DNA of 64,000 nt from Porodaedalea pini (lineage: Eukaryota; Basidiomycota; Agaricomycetes; Hymenochaetales; Hymenochaetaceae). Below the pieces are notes generated by a model, which searched no databases, was not told where the DNA came from, and saw nothing but the letters and a program-made list of their open reading frames with translations. This document shows positions 53,659 through 64,000 of the stretch, piece by piece. Numbering within the stretch: position 1 is the first letter of the stretch; each line of letters opens with the position of its first letter. Location of the stretch: positions 1,178,001 to 1,242,000 of the forward strand of contig NBAY01000005.1 of NCBI GenBank assembly GCA_002794775.1. The letters run 5' to 3'. The translations under genes and the position numbers were made by a program.

Positions 53659-56450
53659 GGTGAGCGTTCAAGTTGGGCTAGAAGATAGACATCGATATCA
53701 TTAAAATGCTTCGCATCGACCGTCGACATGCAGAGATTGCGCCATATCATGTGATGCACAGAGTTCCAGGGTTCAGATTAAAGCGCTCAGGTCAACAGAG
53801 TCATTTAGGGGTATGTTCATGTGCAAATGTACTAATCGGCTCTGGAATAGTGCGGATATCAGAATCGAAGTGGAGAGTGGCGTAATCCATCAGCAGTTTG
53901 GCCATGCGGGAAGTTGGAGAAAACAGAGAAGGAAGTCAGGAGTCGAAGGAAGGCAGGCTCCCAAGGTTGATACGAGTGCAGCACTGGATTATTGTCGCAA
54001 TCTAGTAGCGGTCTCGTGGATGGATGACACTCGGTTGAGGACGTCCTTTGTGCCTTCCAGCTGGCCCTCGTTAAGCTCGAATTTCGCGCGTCCTTTGTAT
54101 ACGGCACAAATGTGAAAATCGCATCATACCTTCTATATGTGAGGGCGTCGTAGCTCTTGTTCCTCGTGTGGAGATAATCATCAATGTGATGTAGTAATCA
54201 AGGCTGCGAGTCGATATTCGCCATCTCCAAGTCTTTGCCTTCGCAGTCGTCTATATGGGAATGTTCGGCGCCATTAATATTCTCGGGGCTCGTCTGTCCT
54301 TAGGACGTATGTAGATGAACACGCGAGAGGACGCCGCGCTCTAGCAAATCACTGCCGATTTTCGCACGGTCCGTACCATTAATATTGTGGCAGATATATA
54401 GTCACGATACTATATATAGAAATTTTGTGTCCGTGAATGCAGAGGATCGGTCTAGATCTGCTAGCTTCCTTCTTTTGAATTCCTTGCAAGTTCAGCTTCT
54501 ATCTTGATCTCTTATATTCGCTCTCAAAAGGGCAATATGTTCATGCTCACTTCTCTTATAGTCTTTATGTCCTCTTATTTCTTTCTCCGCCTCTCGTTAC
54601 CCTGGCGGTTGAGGCGATCAGAAAACTCAAGTTTTTTCTATCTGTACCGAATCAAGCCCACCTTCGCAAGCTGGTGGATTTCCAGTTTGCGGTGCACCTG
54701 GGAGGCACCAACAGTTCTGTCCATCAGGAGAGTAAAAAGGATGGCGAAACATTATTAGCATCTCTTGCATCCTTCCATGTGGATCTCACCACGACCAAGT
54801 TCGGTCAACGTGGCATTCTGGACTGCAAAGCGCTCAAGGCCATTATCACACAGCAAAGGGCTCTTCCTGTTTTTCACATAACTAAAAGGCCGGAGCTGGT
54901 GCTTGCGGCGACATACATCACCTAAGGCCCTAATCAAGGTGTCTGCGAGCCTGACGTTGCAGACGACACTTCCTATAGCAGGTGAATTGTTAAGTATGCA
55001 ACGACGATGGCGAATGGTGCACTAATCTCCATCCAAGCAACATCGTCTCCGTGTGGTTATCCTAGTGAGTAGTATTTCTTCCTATGACGATGAGTTTTTC
55101 TCAGCAAAAAAAATAGTGGCAAGAGCTTCTATCTGTGTGAATACTGTACGATTGCTTTGCCCGCGGTCTAAGGCCCAACCTCCAACGGCTTACCGTCAAA
55201 GTGCCAAGTACTCTTGCATTTGCACTGTCTAAATGTGGCTGATGTCAGCAGAGTTTGCAACGATTCCTTGGGGTCTATAATACTGATCATCAGTCAGGAG
55301 GGCTCCCACTTTATAGCAGACCTACACTAGACGGGGCCAGGTTACAATTATTATAGGCACAGGTCCGTTGAGTGGTCGAAAAGGAAGGTATATTATAATT
55401 GGCGCTAACTGCATGTATTAGTGCAAAAATACTCGACAAGGAAGAGCTGAGTAGGGAATCAAGTATCTGTGGTACATATCAGTACATGGCTGCTGAAAGA
55501 TCCGACAGATTCGTGGCTTATACATCGTACGTTTGGTCCTCAGCGTAAACATATTTAACTGCTGTTATTAGGGAAAGGCTGACGTACCGACTTAATTATG
55601 AATATTATAATTGAAATGGCCGAAGGTTCCCGTCCTTTCGAATTGGGGGATAAGGTAGAGTGCAAAGAAGGAATTCACAGGGAACATCCGGAGGCTCAAA
55701 GAAAAAGTGTGTCCGTTCCCGGCACTCCTTGTTTCTCACGACATTCGTTAAACCGTACGCTATTCAATAGATAAGAAGAAGGAGATTTAAAAAGAGCAAG
55801 CGAGAGTTTACGAACATCGTGTCCGGTGTAAAATGCCGAACGCGCACGCATTAGTATGGGCTTATCCAGAATGTCTGTAGTTTTCGATCTTTCGCTTACT
55901 CAAATTTCGCTTGTTCATGGCAGTCTCATTTATTTGCGAATTTCTGATCAGGGCTTGATCTCTAAGACCAACAGCAAGATCGGCTCGTCACCGCCCGGTA
56001 GGGTTCTAAAGTAAATGTCGCGAGAGCGGAAGAATAACTTGCAGCTGACGGATGTCCACAGTTCATACTCGAGTATGCCGATAAAAATGTCCCGCACGAG
56101 ACAGAGGGGTAGATGTTGCTTGGTACTTGATATCTCGCAAGTGATGGCACTGGAGACGCGTAGAAGAAACGGTATAATCCGCCGGAACTGAGAACCGCTA
56201 GCGCGTGGCAAGAGGACACGGAAAGTTTTTGTTACTCTCCTGTTGTGAGTTTAGAGCTATTTAAATAATCTGTTGGCTTTTGCGCCTCGTCAATAGCAGA
56301 GGCCCCTCTTGATCAACACGAGGAGCTCTTACTTTATGTTGCGATGATGAACGGTCAATGTACAAGAACAATTGAGGTCGAGAGATAGGATGTCAAGAGG
56401 GTAAGAACTCTACTTCAGAATAACGTACAAACACATTGTTGATGACGTAC
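53659..56450. other. 2.8-kb stretch with gene remnants only
   Basis: Contains a kinase remnant (listed), two CATTAATATT copies (54273, 54378) and several open frames that I cannot assign, including 54674-54925 (plus; RKLVDFQFAVHLGG) and 56211-55948 (minus; CLVRDIFIGILEYELW). The last could be a real short coding exon, but no splice partner or domain was found. Confidence 0.45.
55427..55740 (+). pseudogene. Decayed protein-kinase fragment
   Basis: Two adjacent pieces match kinase subdomains VIII-X: ICGTYQYMAAERSD (the APE motif has become AAE) and, about 110 bp on, IIIEMAEGSRPFELGD, which follows the usual WSLG region. Between them KADV appears after a plausible acceptor (TATTAG), but the expected WSLG is replaced by PT and a TAA. 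The N-lobe and the catalytic HRD/DFG motifs were not found. The surviving motifs are closest to Ste20-like kinases (KADVWSLGI-IEM). Confidence 0.6.
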
Positions 56451-58178
56451 TTATACACCGAGCGCGATCAATCTCTCGGGATGCTCAATGTATCCTCTCC
56501 AGCACTCCACGAATGCAGCGAGCTCCGCACCCTCCACGATGCGATGGTCTGCACTCCAGCTCACCCCGACTCTTAGCCGCCTGTCCCCATCTCTCTCTTC
56601 ATCGCGTACCCACTTCGCACGTCCGATTGCCACGATTGCGACGCCGCCACCAGGGACAAGCACAGGGCTCGCAAATTCACCAGCGCCTAATGCACCGACA
56701 TTCGAGACGGTGAGCGTCCCACCTGCACGAGGCATCTCAGCTGGACCGAGCCCGCAAGGTGTTCGTCGCCCGAGGGTGGAGAGGTGCGCGAGGCGTGAGG
56801 CGAGGCTGTAGACAGAGTGAGAAGAAACGTGCTGGAGCGTAGGTGTGTAGAGTCCAGAGGGGGTGGAGAGCGCGATATTGATGTCTGCTTGTGGACGGAC
56901 GGTAAGCGATGGTTTAGTTGAGGTAGAGTCCGAGTTTGTAGAGTTGGACGTGGGTGTAAGAGAGGAGCGGAAGAGCGGCCATTCATGCATGGCAAGAGAA
57001 AGGGTCTTGAGGAGGAAAGGAAGGTACGTTAAGCGTGAGTATTTTGCTATTGATGGAACGTCTGGAGGTAAAGGTGCCGGATAAATGGACGAGGGGTTGA
57101 CGGCCATGGGTTTTTCCGGCGGTGGATCTAGAAGATAATACGAGGGAATATAGGTATTGAGGATAGGTATTAGGTTGTGCAGAGCCGTGAGGTCTAAGTA
57201 AGTTGAGTATCTATTCGAAACATAAGCAAGCGCATAGATTATTCACAATGAACCTGCTCACCCGAAGTGCGGTATTTCGAGGCTCTGTCGAAAATGCATT
57301 AACATTTAGACAAATATACGACAACAAAAAAAGTCACCTTAACCATCGCCTTCCACATTGCATGTCTCGTCCGGCCGAGTTCTACCACGACTTCATCCCC
57401 TACAGTAAGTTGAGACGAAGGTGTGCTGGCCGAAGACTGAGAGCCTTGGAACGAAGCGCGGGACAGGAATTCTTCAACGTCTTTTTTCTCAATCCTACCA
57501 CCTTTACCAGATCCGGGTGCAAGCGCAGCCAAATCGATGCCACGCTCTTTTGCAAAGTGCCGTACCGACGGAAGTGCAAGCACAGAAGATGACTCGACTT
57601 TATGCTGTTCGGGCTGAGCGCGAGGATCAAGAGGGTGTAAGCGACGTTCGGTCTTGCTGGGAACTACCTCAGTTTGTTCTTCACGGTCGACACGATCCTG
57701 GCTTTTTACAGGCGAAGAACTCTCCTGCGCGTCCGCCTTTTCATTACTGCTAGCTTCGATTTCTTCAGAAGTTTCGTCGACCACCTCGATCATACACAGA
57801 TTCTCTCCGACCTTCGCCACTTCTCCCTCCTTGACAAGAAGCTCCTTCACGACACCTTCGAACGGACTTGTTATCTCCACGCTTGCTTTGTCACTTTGAA
57901 CTTCGCACAGAGGATCGAACAGTTGTACGGCGCTCGATGGCTTCACATTCCTAACGTTACTCAACGTCAGACGAAACGAGATCAAATTCGCACGTCGGTT
58001 GATGGACGAACCACTTGATGACCTCACACTCAGTGATTCCCTCGCCGATATCAGCGAGCTTGAAGGGTTGCTCAAGCTTGCGTACTGCCCAGGCAGACGA
58101 ACGATGAAAGTGCCGTGCGAGGAGCGGCCGGCGTGTGAGTATGCGGCGGAGAGGCTGATTGGCAAGGCTTAGGACCAT
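56451..58178 (-). CDS. DBT: Branched-chain 2-oxoacid dehydrogenase E2 (lipoamide acyltransferase), mitochondrial, 520 aa
   Basis: Exons 58178-58012, 57950-57338, 57284-57262 (23 nt) and 57210-56451 (1563 nt). Residues 1-35 are Arg-rich and unacidic, a mitochondrial presequence (RRILTRRPLLARHFHRSSAW). The lipoyl domain has FKLADIGEGITECEVIKW and the lipoyl-lysine motif EVQSDKASVEI. The subunit-binding domain has LPSVRHFAKERGIDLAALAP. The catalytic core has EIPHFGYSTYLDLTAL, VSNVGALGAGEFASPVL and SADHRIVEGAELAAF. The E2 core transfers branched acyl groups to CoA in valine, leucine and isoleucine breakdown. The catalytic motif HxxxDG reads H490-R-I-V-E494-G, Glu replacing the usual Asp. The branched-chain assignment over other 2-oxoacid E2s rests on the overall pattern. 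Confidence 0.88.
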
Positions 58179-60476
58179 TTTAGCGACTCCCGAGATGCAC
58201 CGTCCAGGGCGTCGTATGCTCAGCGCTCGTCGCTGCCGCTGTCGTGGTCGTCGTTGAGGAGAAGGAGGCTTTCCATGGTCCGTCCTTGAGCTTGCTGTAT
58301 GTGATCACGATCAAAGTCATGTGGGCGCGTGGCGGGCGCTAATCATTATTACATAACAAGCGGTTTCGACTGTGGGTCCAGCTCTGCGCACGCTTCCGAG
58401 TCGGTCTTGTATCTGTTCTGTAAATCGTGGACAAAGCGATCACGGATCAGTGTAGCATGCGTATATGACGTAGGATAAGCAAGGAACATCGATCCTTCTA
58501 GAATGAACGAGCAAGACTAATGAATAGATGAAACCTCCGTGAGACGGACGATGATAAGAAGGTGAAAGCCTCCGTGAACATAAGTGCATAGCTCTTTTCC
58601 ACACAAGACATGTTGGATTGCCGAGATGTGTACCAAAGGGAAACATTTGGAAAGAGACATCTAGTCACCGCCCTAAATGCACCCGACTCGGACTCTAGGA
58701 ATCCACTTGATGAGACCAACAGTGTGTGTCGAGCGAAGCAGCAAGAGCGTGGCTTACTCAGTCAAACGCGCTTCCAAGAGTCTTGGGCAGCGCTTAGCTC
58801 AAAGTTTGCATTCTTGATTGCAAAAATTCAGCGTTCTTACATGTGAATTGTCTTCAAGTTGGAGCGGCATTCTTCACTATTCAGCCCGGTGGACAAAAGT
58901 CGATGCGCGAAGGTTGCGGTAAAGCAGAGATACGCCGCATGTGTTTCCGTTGTCGAAGTTGGGCTTAGGCTATCAATGCATGATCGTCTCTTCACTACCT
59001 CCGTCTGCATGTGTGTGCGATGACCCGGTTGTAGTCATTATCCTCCTAGGCCGATGATATTCGATCGCCCGCACCCAATAACAAGAATAAATGCCTCAGC
59101 CAAGCCGTGGAATGTCGTGCGAATACTTCTGGCGCAGCCTCTAGACACGGAGTTCTAGGCATGAGAATGCAAATTGAAAAATCGGACTCACACGAACCAA
59201 AGCCAAGGAGAACGGGTGGTGCAAATCTCGGCGACCGCCCGGGCGAGTGGAGGCTTGCGGGTACGCTCTGTACTTGGCGCGCGCCCAGGTGTCGTCAAAG
59301 GCTGAACAGCTTGTTATTTTGGTAGAAGCGAGACCCGAAACGCCGAGCGCTGATTGTATTGTCATCCCATGGCAGTAGCTTCGCTAGCAATCATGACGCA
59401 GGTGCTGCGCATGATAGACCGAGCTTCGAGAAAAATATACCGCGCATTCGCCCTTATTCTGGCACAAACTGCTCTCGCCGAGCGTCGTTTCCAAGAAATT
59501 TTGCTCCGCAGCGCTTCGACGGCTGAGAACAAGATAGTCAAGCGGTGTTCTTTGAGACGATCGTCAACCGATGTAGAATGACTCGCAGATTTCAGGAAGA
59601 CGCAGACGAGACACATCTCTCAGTTAAACAGACTTGAAGCGTAGGAATATCGTGCCATAAAGCAAAAGAAGCGTCGCGATCTTGACGAAGTCGCGTTCGG
59701 CAGCCATCGCTGCTCTATTCTGAGTTTGAAAATTTCGAAGCCAGAGCGATGCGGCCGTGTCTCCTCTTTTGAGTTCTTTCTTCTCATCCATCGCTATCTT
59801 CACTCATTCGAGTAAACCCTTTTGTGCATCTCACAAGGGGAACTATCATGAATACAGCCGCTTTCCGGAGCTCGCAAGATACTGCAAACGGCAGCATGCT
59901 CCGGCCCCGGACCTAACGCAGCTAGCACCGTGGAGACACCGGAACTGAATGAGGTGAGCTAGACGAGGGGTTGAAGATTAGCATGCATCACATGGCTAGT
60001 CTGAGCAACGAACATCATTAGATTGTTCTGAAAGGGTCGTTCGCGAGCGTCATTGCAGTGCATTCGGCATCAGCGCTACGGACGTCCGGGGTGTCTAGCG
60101 ACACAGCGGGATATGTGCCTGGCACCTGCTTGCTCACCTCGTCCGCGTGTTACGCTCTCCGACACCGCGCGACCTGGTGCGATGTCGCCTGCATCTTTTA
60201 GTCGCTAACGTGCAGGAACTCAACTTGAATTGCATCTCAATTGGGCTAATACCAGCTATAGCCTAGACTCAACCCAATTTGTAGCACCCTGGAGCTTACG
60301 AGGTACTCCGCTGCTTGGCGGACTTCGAATGCTCAAGGTCCTGAACTCTAAGACCCGGGTTCTCTTCGATCTAAACTGGTCTTCAACCAAAATGCCTCCG
60401 GCCATCCGCTCCAAACCCGCTAAGACCTTGTTCCATGTTCTGCGCTAAATCTGCACGGCCCGGGTCTTGGAACAGG
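58179..60476. other. 2.3-kb stretch with no supported gene
   Basis: Open frames on both strands are short and lack recognisable domains. A minus-strand frame at 59616-59362 (RSKISWKRRSARAVCARIR) is protein-like but has no partner exons that I can see. Confidence 0.45.
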
Positions 60477-60483
60477 TATAAAA
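60477..60483 (+). promoter_or_regulatory. TATA box of the small Ser-rich gene
   Basis: TATAAAA lies 135 bp upstream of ATG 60612 and is followed by a long C/T-rich leader (60490-60600), the arrangement seen in strongly expressed fungal genes. Confidence 0.6.
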
Positions 60484-60611
60484 TCGACCCCCTTCTCCGC
60501 TCGTGCTGCTCAGATCTTCACTACCGTATCATCTCTCAACTCGAGCCACCTCTTCTAGCAACCTCTTGCCTACAATCTATCGCGCCGCACTTTATCACAC
60601 CTATTGCCATT

Positions 60612-61033
60612 ATGTTTAACCTCGGCCTTTCGCAGTCGCGTCTGTCGCTCTCGCCGAGTCAGAAGGTATGCCGCATGGCATCCATGCTGAGCCTGACCTA
60701 AGTCTAACATTCATCTATTCAGACATCATCCTCATCCTCGTCTTCCTCGTCGAGGCCGTCTGTGCTACCCAGCTTCCGCCGCTCATGCAAATCAGAACTG
60801 GTGAGCATCATTCGATAGCACCTCTCCGCTCGTCGCCCTGACTCTTTCATTAGAAACGTCAAAGCTCTGACATATATCAGAACTCGTTAACCAGTTCGTC
60901 GCTTGGCTTTGTGAATACCGATTGTTTTCTCCACTAGGCATGCAACTATATTCACCGTCGTCATTAGGCTGAGGACATGGACGACGATAACGTTGCATGG
61001 GGTCCTGTGTCCCGCAAGAAGAGGCTTTCATAA
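60612..61033 (+). CDS. Small Ser-rich uncharacterised protein, 65 aa
   Basis: Exons 60612-60665, 60723-60800 and 60968-61033 (198 nt, all phase 0). The product begins MFNLGLSQSRLSLSPSQK, passes through a serine run, then PSVLPSFRRSCKSEL, and ends AEDMDDDNVAWGPVSRKKR. The strong TATA box and leader upstream, three good splice pairs and a clean phase support a real gene. No family is recognised; the acidic patch with conserved-looking VAWG and the basic tail are the only features. The 167-bp second intron may hide another short exon. Confidence 0.55.
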
Positions 61034-64000
61034 GGACTTCAGACTACTCTTTTTCTCTTCCATCAGACATGCGGGATACCAGACGACGAAGGAACAATGC
61101 CACTGTATTTTATTCGGACATAAGCACTTTTGATAACTACTCTTTCCACGTGCCCGAACGCTGTTGAACTCACAACGCAAACTTCCAGCCACATGATTAT
61201 CAGGCCTTGTTGCTCAATAGCAACTGGTCCAAGTCATTTGAAATTGACCTTGATGTGCCAGAATCTTAAAGCGCAAGTCTGGAACACCTGTTATCCGAGT
61301 CGAGGAATGTGCGGGAGTAGCGGTCCGCCAGTCCATTTATAGCTGCATCGCTTCGTCTCTCGTAAAGCTTTTGAGTGCACGGCGTGATGAGAGAGGTTTC
61401 CGCGGTATTTGCAAGGTACAGCGTGCTGACCGCAGTATTCATTGACGTCGAAGAATGCTTGCTAAGGGGAAGGGGTCTGGCCGAGTATGTATTTTAGCGG
61501 AATCGAGTAGCTATTGAAGAGAGGTCTGTAACATGAGTGCACTCTCTGGTGCAGAAGTACGTTATCGGTGATCGGTGACCTCGATTCTCGATACTGTTCA
61601 TACGCATATCCAATCTTCGATGCTGGTATTGGACGCCTCACAAAGTTCCTTTTTGCGGAAGAAGACTTGAGAAGCAGTAGACCGTTCTCTGAGAAATTTC
61701 CGAGACGATTGGTATTTCAACAAACGTTGAGACTGGAGATCTTTGCGGGATTTATAGAGCACAAGATACACGGCGCTCTGACGCGAAGCGCGTCAAAGCT
61801 GATGAGATGATTAGCACCTGTCCTGCTCGATCTTCTAGATGCCGACACCGACGACGACGGAACTTGTCCCGTTGATATCATCTTCATATCGCATGCTACG
61901 GCCAGCTGCAAAGCACGCAAGTTGTCAAGCTCGATTCACGCGCTGCGGCGACAGATCTGCTGATCACCGCGACGGCCGCAGCAAACGATGCTCTCGTTTT
62001 GACTTTATGATTGACAGAGGCATAGCTTTGCGAGGTAAAAATACGCAGAGCTCCAATTGGGCTTTTTCTGTAAAGACGTGCCGAGAATATGAAATTTCAA
62101 GATGAAGAAGGGCGCGTACATTTACGCGGACAGTCTTCCAGTGCATTTCGGATGTAGTTGAGAGCTTGGGCAGGGAAGGGCGGAAGAGAACTGAGAAGAT
62201 GTTCAGGGTAGGGATATCCTTGCTATGTTTGGGGTCCATGCCAGCTGTCTGGATGCTGACCTCTCTGTTCTGAAATGAGATCTTGGAGCCGAGTAAATTA
62301 ACACCCGAAGGAAGAGCAGCGAGAATAATGATCGCAAATGAATGTGGTTCTGTAGACTCTTTGAGTTTGTAGAGATCTACAGCAGACTAACAAGTTGTGG
62401 GAATATGTTAGTCAGCCACATGCTCTATCGGGATGATCGACAGATCGACAATGGACTGCGTTCGACTCCGAGTCGGCGAAGTCTACTCGAACGAAGACAC
62501 CAGCAGTAGCATAGCATGACCTTAGGTCCAGGTACATCGCAGTCTGCTCAAACTTTCGTCACTCGATTTTCATAAGCGGAGGAGAGACGGCGTGCCATTA
62601 CTTCGGAGCGACCATCCGACTCCGTTTTGGGACTTTTCTTCACTGAACAGAGGCGTTCCCGCTCAAGCTCTGTGCCTTTTGGAAACGAGCCACAGCACCG
62701 TATCACCAATTGGTAGGGTGCAAACCAGTGCAAAGCTTATTGATTCATGCTTCTCGTTTTGGACGTTAAGTGGAAGAACTAGTTTTGAAAGAAAAAAGGC
62801 ATTCCCTCGCGATGATCATACATGGAAGATGATTCTAGGGAAGAAAGACGTTGGATTGAAGCTTCTGTACGACGCATAATTGTGGACTTCCAGTTGAGCC
62901 CCACTAGCATTCTTCAAGTCGTTATTCGTCGAAGGAAACTGACGTACACGTACAGAATGCAGCAAAGTCTAAACGGCGACTACGGCGGATGTGGCGCCTT
63001 TCCATCCTCACTTACTAAGGGTATTTCATGGCTTTCGATTGGATGCGTCGACTTTGCTGGACTCGTGTCTCAATCCATCAAGCTGAAGAATCGGAATATT
63101 TCACATGATAGTCATGCATCAGAGGTACGTCTCCCACGCATTGAATCGCTAACGAAAATGTGGAATGCACATATAATTTTCTTGCATATGTACCAGACAG
63201 GTACTCTACGTGCCTGAGCTCAGGTTGCATGTGACGAGAATAATTGCGGTTAGAGTCGGCGATGCGGACGTCGACATAACCCGTGCTCCTCGAATGCCGG
63301 TCAATTTCATCCTATTGCCTTCCCCGTGGCCCTGTGCCAGCCCCTTGCAAATGCTACCTCGTGTGTGGAGCGCTGAAAATTATGTGTGTATGCTGCTGGT
63401 GATGGCGTGCATCATGACCAGGCGCATAGCGGTGCTCGCCAGCACCGGCTAGAGAGCGCTGTGCGAACGCAGACACCATTTTTATCTATGCTTGCTTCTC
63501 CTGCCCGGAAGCCCCGTCAGAGCGTCCCTCGTACGTCTCCTGACGCTTCTTGTCTAGTTGCGCATCGGGTCAAGTTAAATAAGGTGCTCGGCCTCCTTCG
63601 TATTTGCCCATTCCAAATGTCCACAAGTGACTGAAACCCGTTTTACCCCATGCATGCAAGAGATGAGCTTAGGACTATCGGAGATAGGTTCTCAATCTTA
63701 TTCTCAGTCTCATGCGCATCATTTCATCACTGCTCCCCAGTAGCACTAGGTTATTTGCGGGAAGGCGCGCCGACACAATAATAGAATCCTATATGAATGG
63801 AGCACAGCGAGGAGACCGGGATATGCCATTGGTCGCATTAAGATCACTAAAAGCCGTTCAAGGACAATACATATGTCAGCCCACTTCGCCCATTCGCCCC
63901 CACACTGCGCAGCCCGCCATCTGCGCGCAGTTTCCACAATCCCGACCCCAACGCGCACTCTTAAGTCATAAAAGAGTTCTAAACAGAATTCTGTGTAACG
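61034..64000. other. 3-kb right edge with no firm gene
   Basis: Several open frames of 60-131 codons occur; the longest starts at ATG 62822 (plus, to 63217) and shows no conserved domain. A minus-strand pair, 62239-61964 and 61920-61717, has protein-like composition and could be exons of one gene, but I could not establish it. No RNA genes or repeats stand out. Confidence 0.45.

Noticed and set aside
53813..54115. 100-codon plus-strand frame and its 82-codon antisense partner
   Set aside because: Both strands open, no conserved features, and no splice partners.
62822..63217. 131-codon frame near the right edge
   Set aside because: Starts with ATG but has no recognisable domain, promoter or conserved composition; left unannotated.

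Overview
The window reads as chromosomal DNA of a filamentous basidiomycete, most likely an Agaricomycete. Coding regions are broken by many short GT-AG introns of about 45-70 bp, and protein families typical of Agaricomycetes are present: a DUF6534 membrane protein, DUF2855, a Ferritin_2/Rds1-like protein, and a C2H2 regulator with the CWMCHKSFDRPSTLRK signature. A Tad1/I-like LINE with its own RNase H also fits. I found no tRNA, rRNA or CRISPR. Species cannot be named from the sequence. Gene models were built by hand; each exon set given with exact boundaries was checked for a total length divisible by three.

Layout. 1-5.7 kb: AT-rich left edge with a partial ORF, a 17-copy 25-bp minisatellite and no supported gene. 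5.7-10.2 kb: C2H2 regulator gene with a 28-nt micro-exon. 12.0-20.5 kb: metabolic stretch with a damaged DUF2855 gene, a free-standing thioester-reductase-type protein, a P-loop small-molecule kinase, two related FMN split-barrel (PNPOx-like) genes on either side of a small unknown gene, and a truncated BTB remnant. 21.0-24.1 kb: secreted Ferritin_2/Rds1-like gene (one frameshift), an AT-rich TIR element, and a short helical-domain protein. 25.2-26.8 kb: a gene whose single protein carries an Mcm1/SRF-type MADS box followed by a BTB/POZ domain; this is the most unusual gene here. 27.0-34.2 kb: alpha/beta hydrolase, Hsp90 co-chaperone p23 and a complete 21-exon Argonaute. 34.5-42.6 kb: an unknown protein, then an Mdv1/Caf4-type mitochondrial fission WD40 protein, a small unknown protein and a double-bromodomain/BAH RSC1/2-type chromatin remodeller subunit on the minus strand. 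42.6-48.9 kb: a near full-length LINE with an 11-bp target-site duplication, landed about 80 bp upstream of the RSC1/2 start codon. 49.2-53.7 kb: DUF6534 membrane protein and an MFS transporter (one frameshift). 53.7-64 kb: a decayed protein-kinase remnant, the mitochondrial branched-chain 2-oxoacid dehydrogenase E2 gene, a small TATA-driven gene, and long stretches without a supported gene.

Most genes are unrelated housekeeping or accessory functions rather than one pathway. Argonaute next to a LINE-bearing locus is suggestive only as genome-defence context. Single-base indels in short homopolymers affect four otherwise well-conserved reading frames, so sequencing error is a live alternative to pseudogenization there. 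A 10-mer, CATTAATATT, recurs eight times, nearly always between genes.
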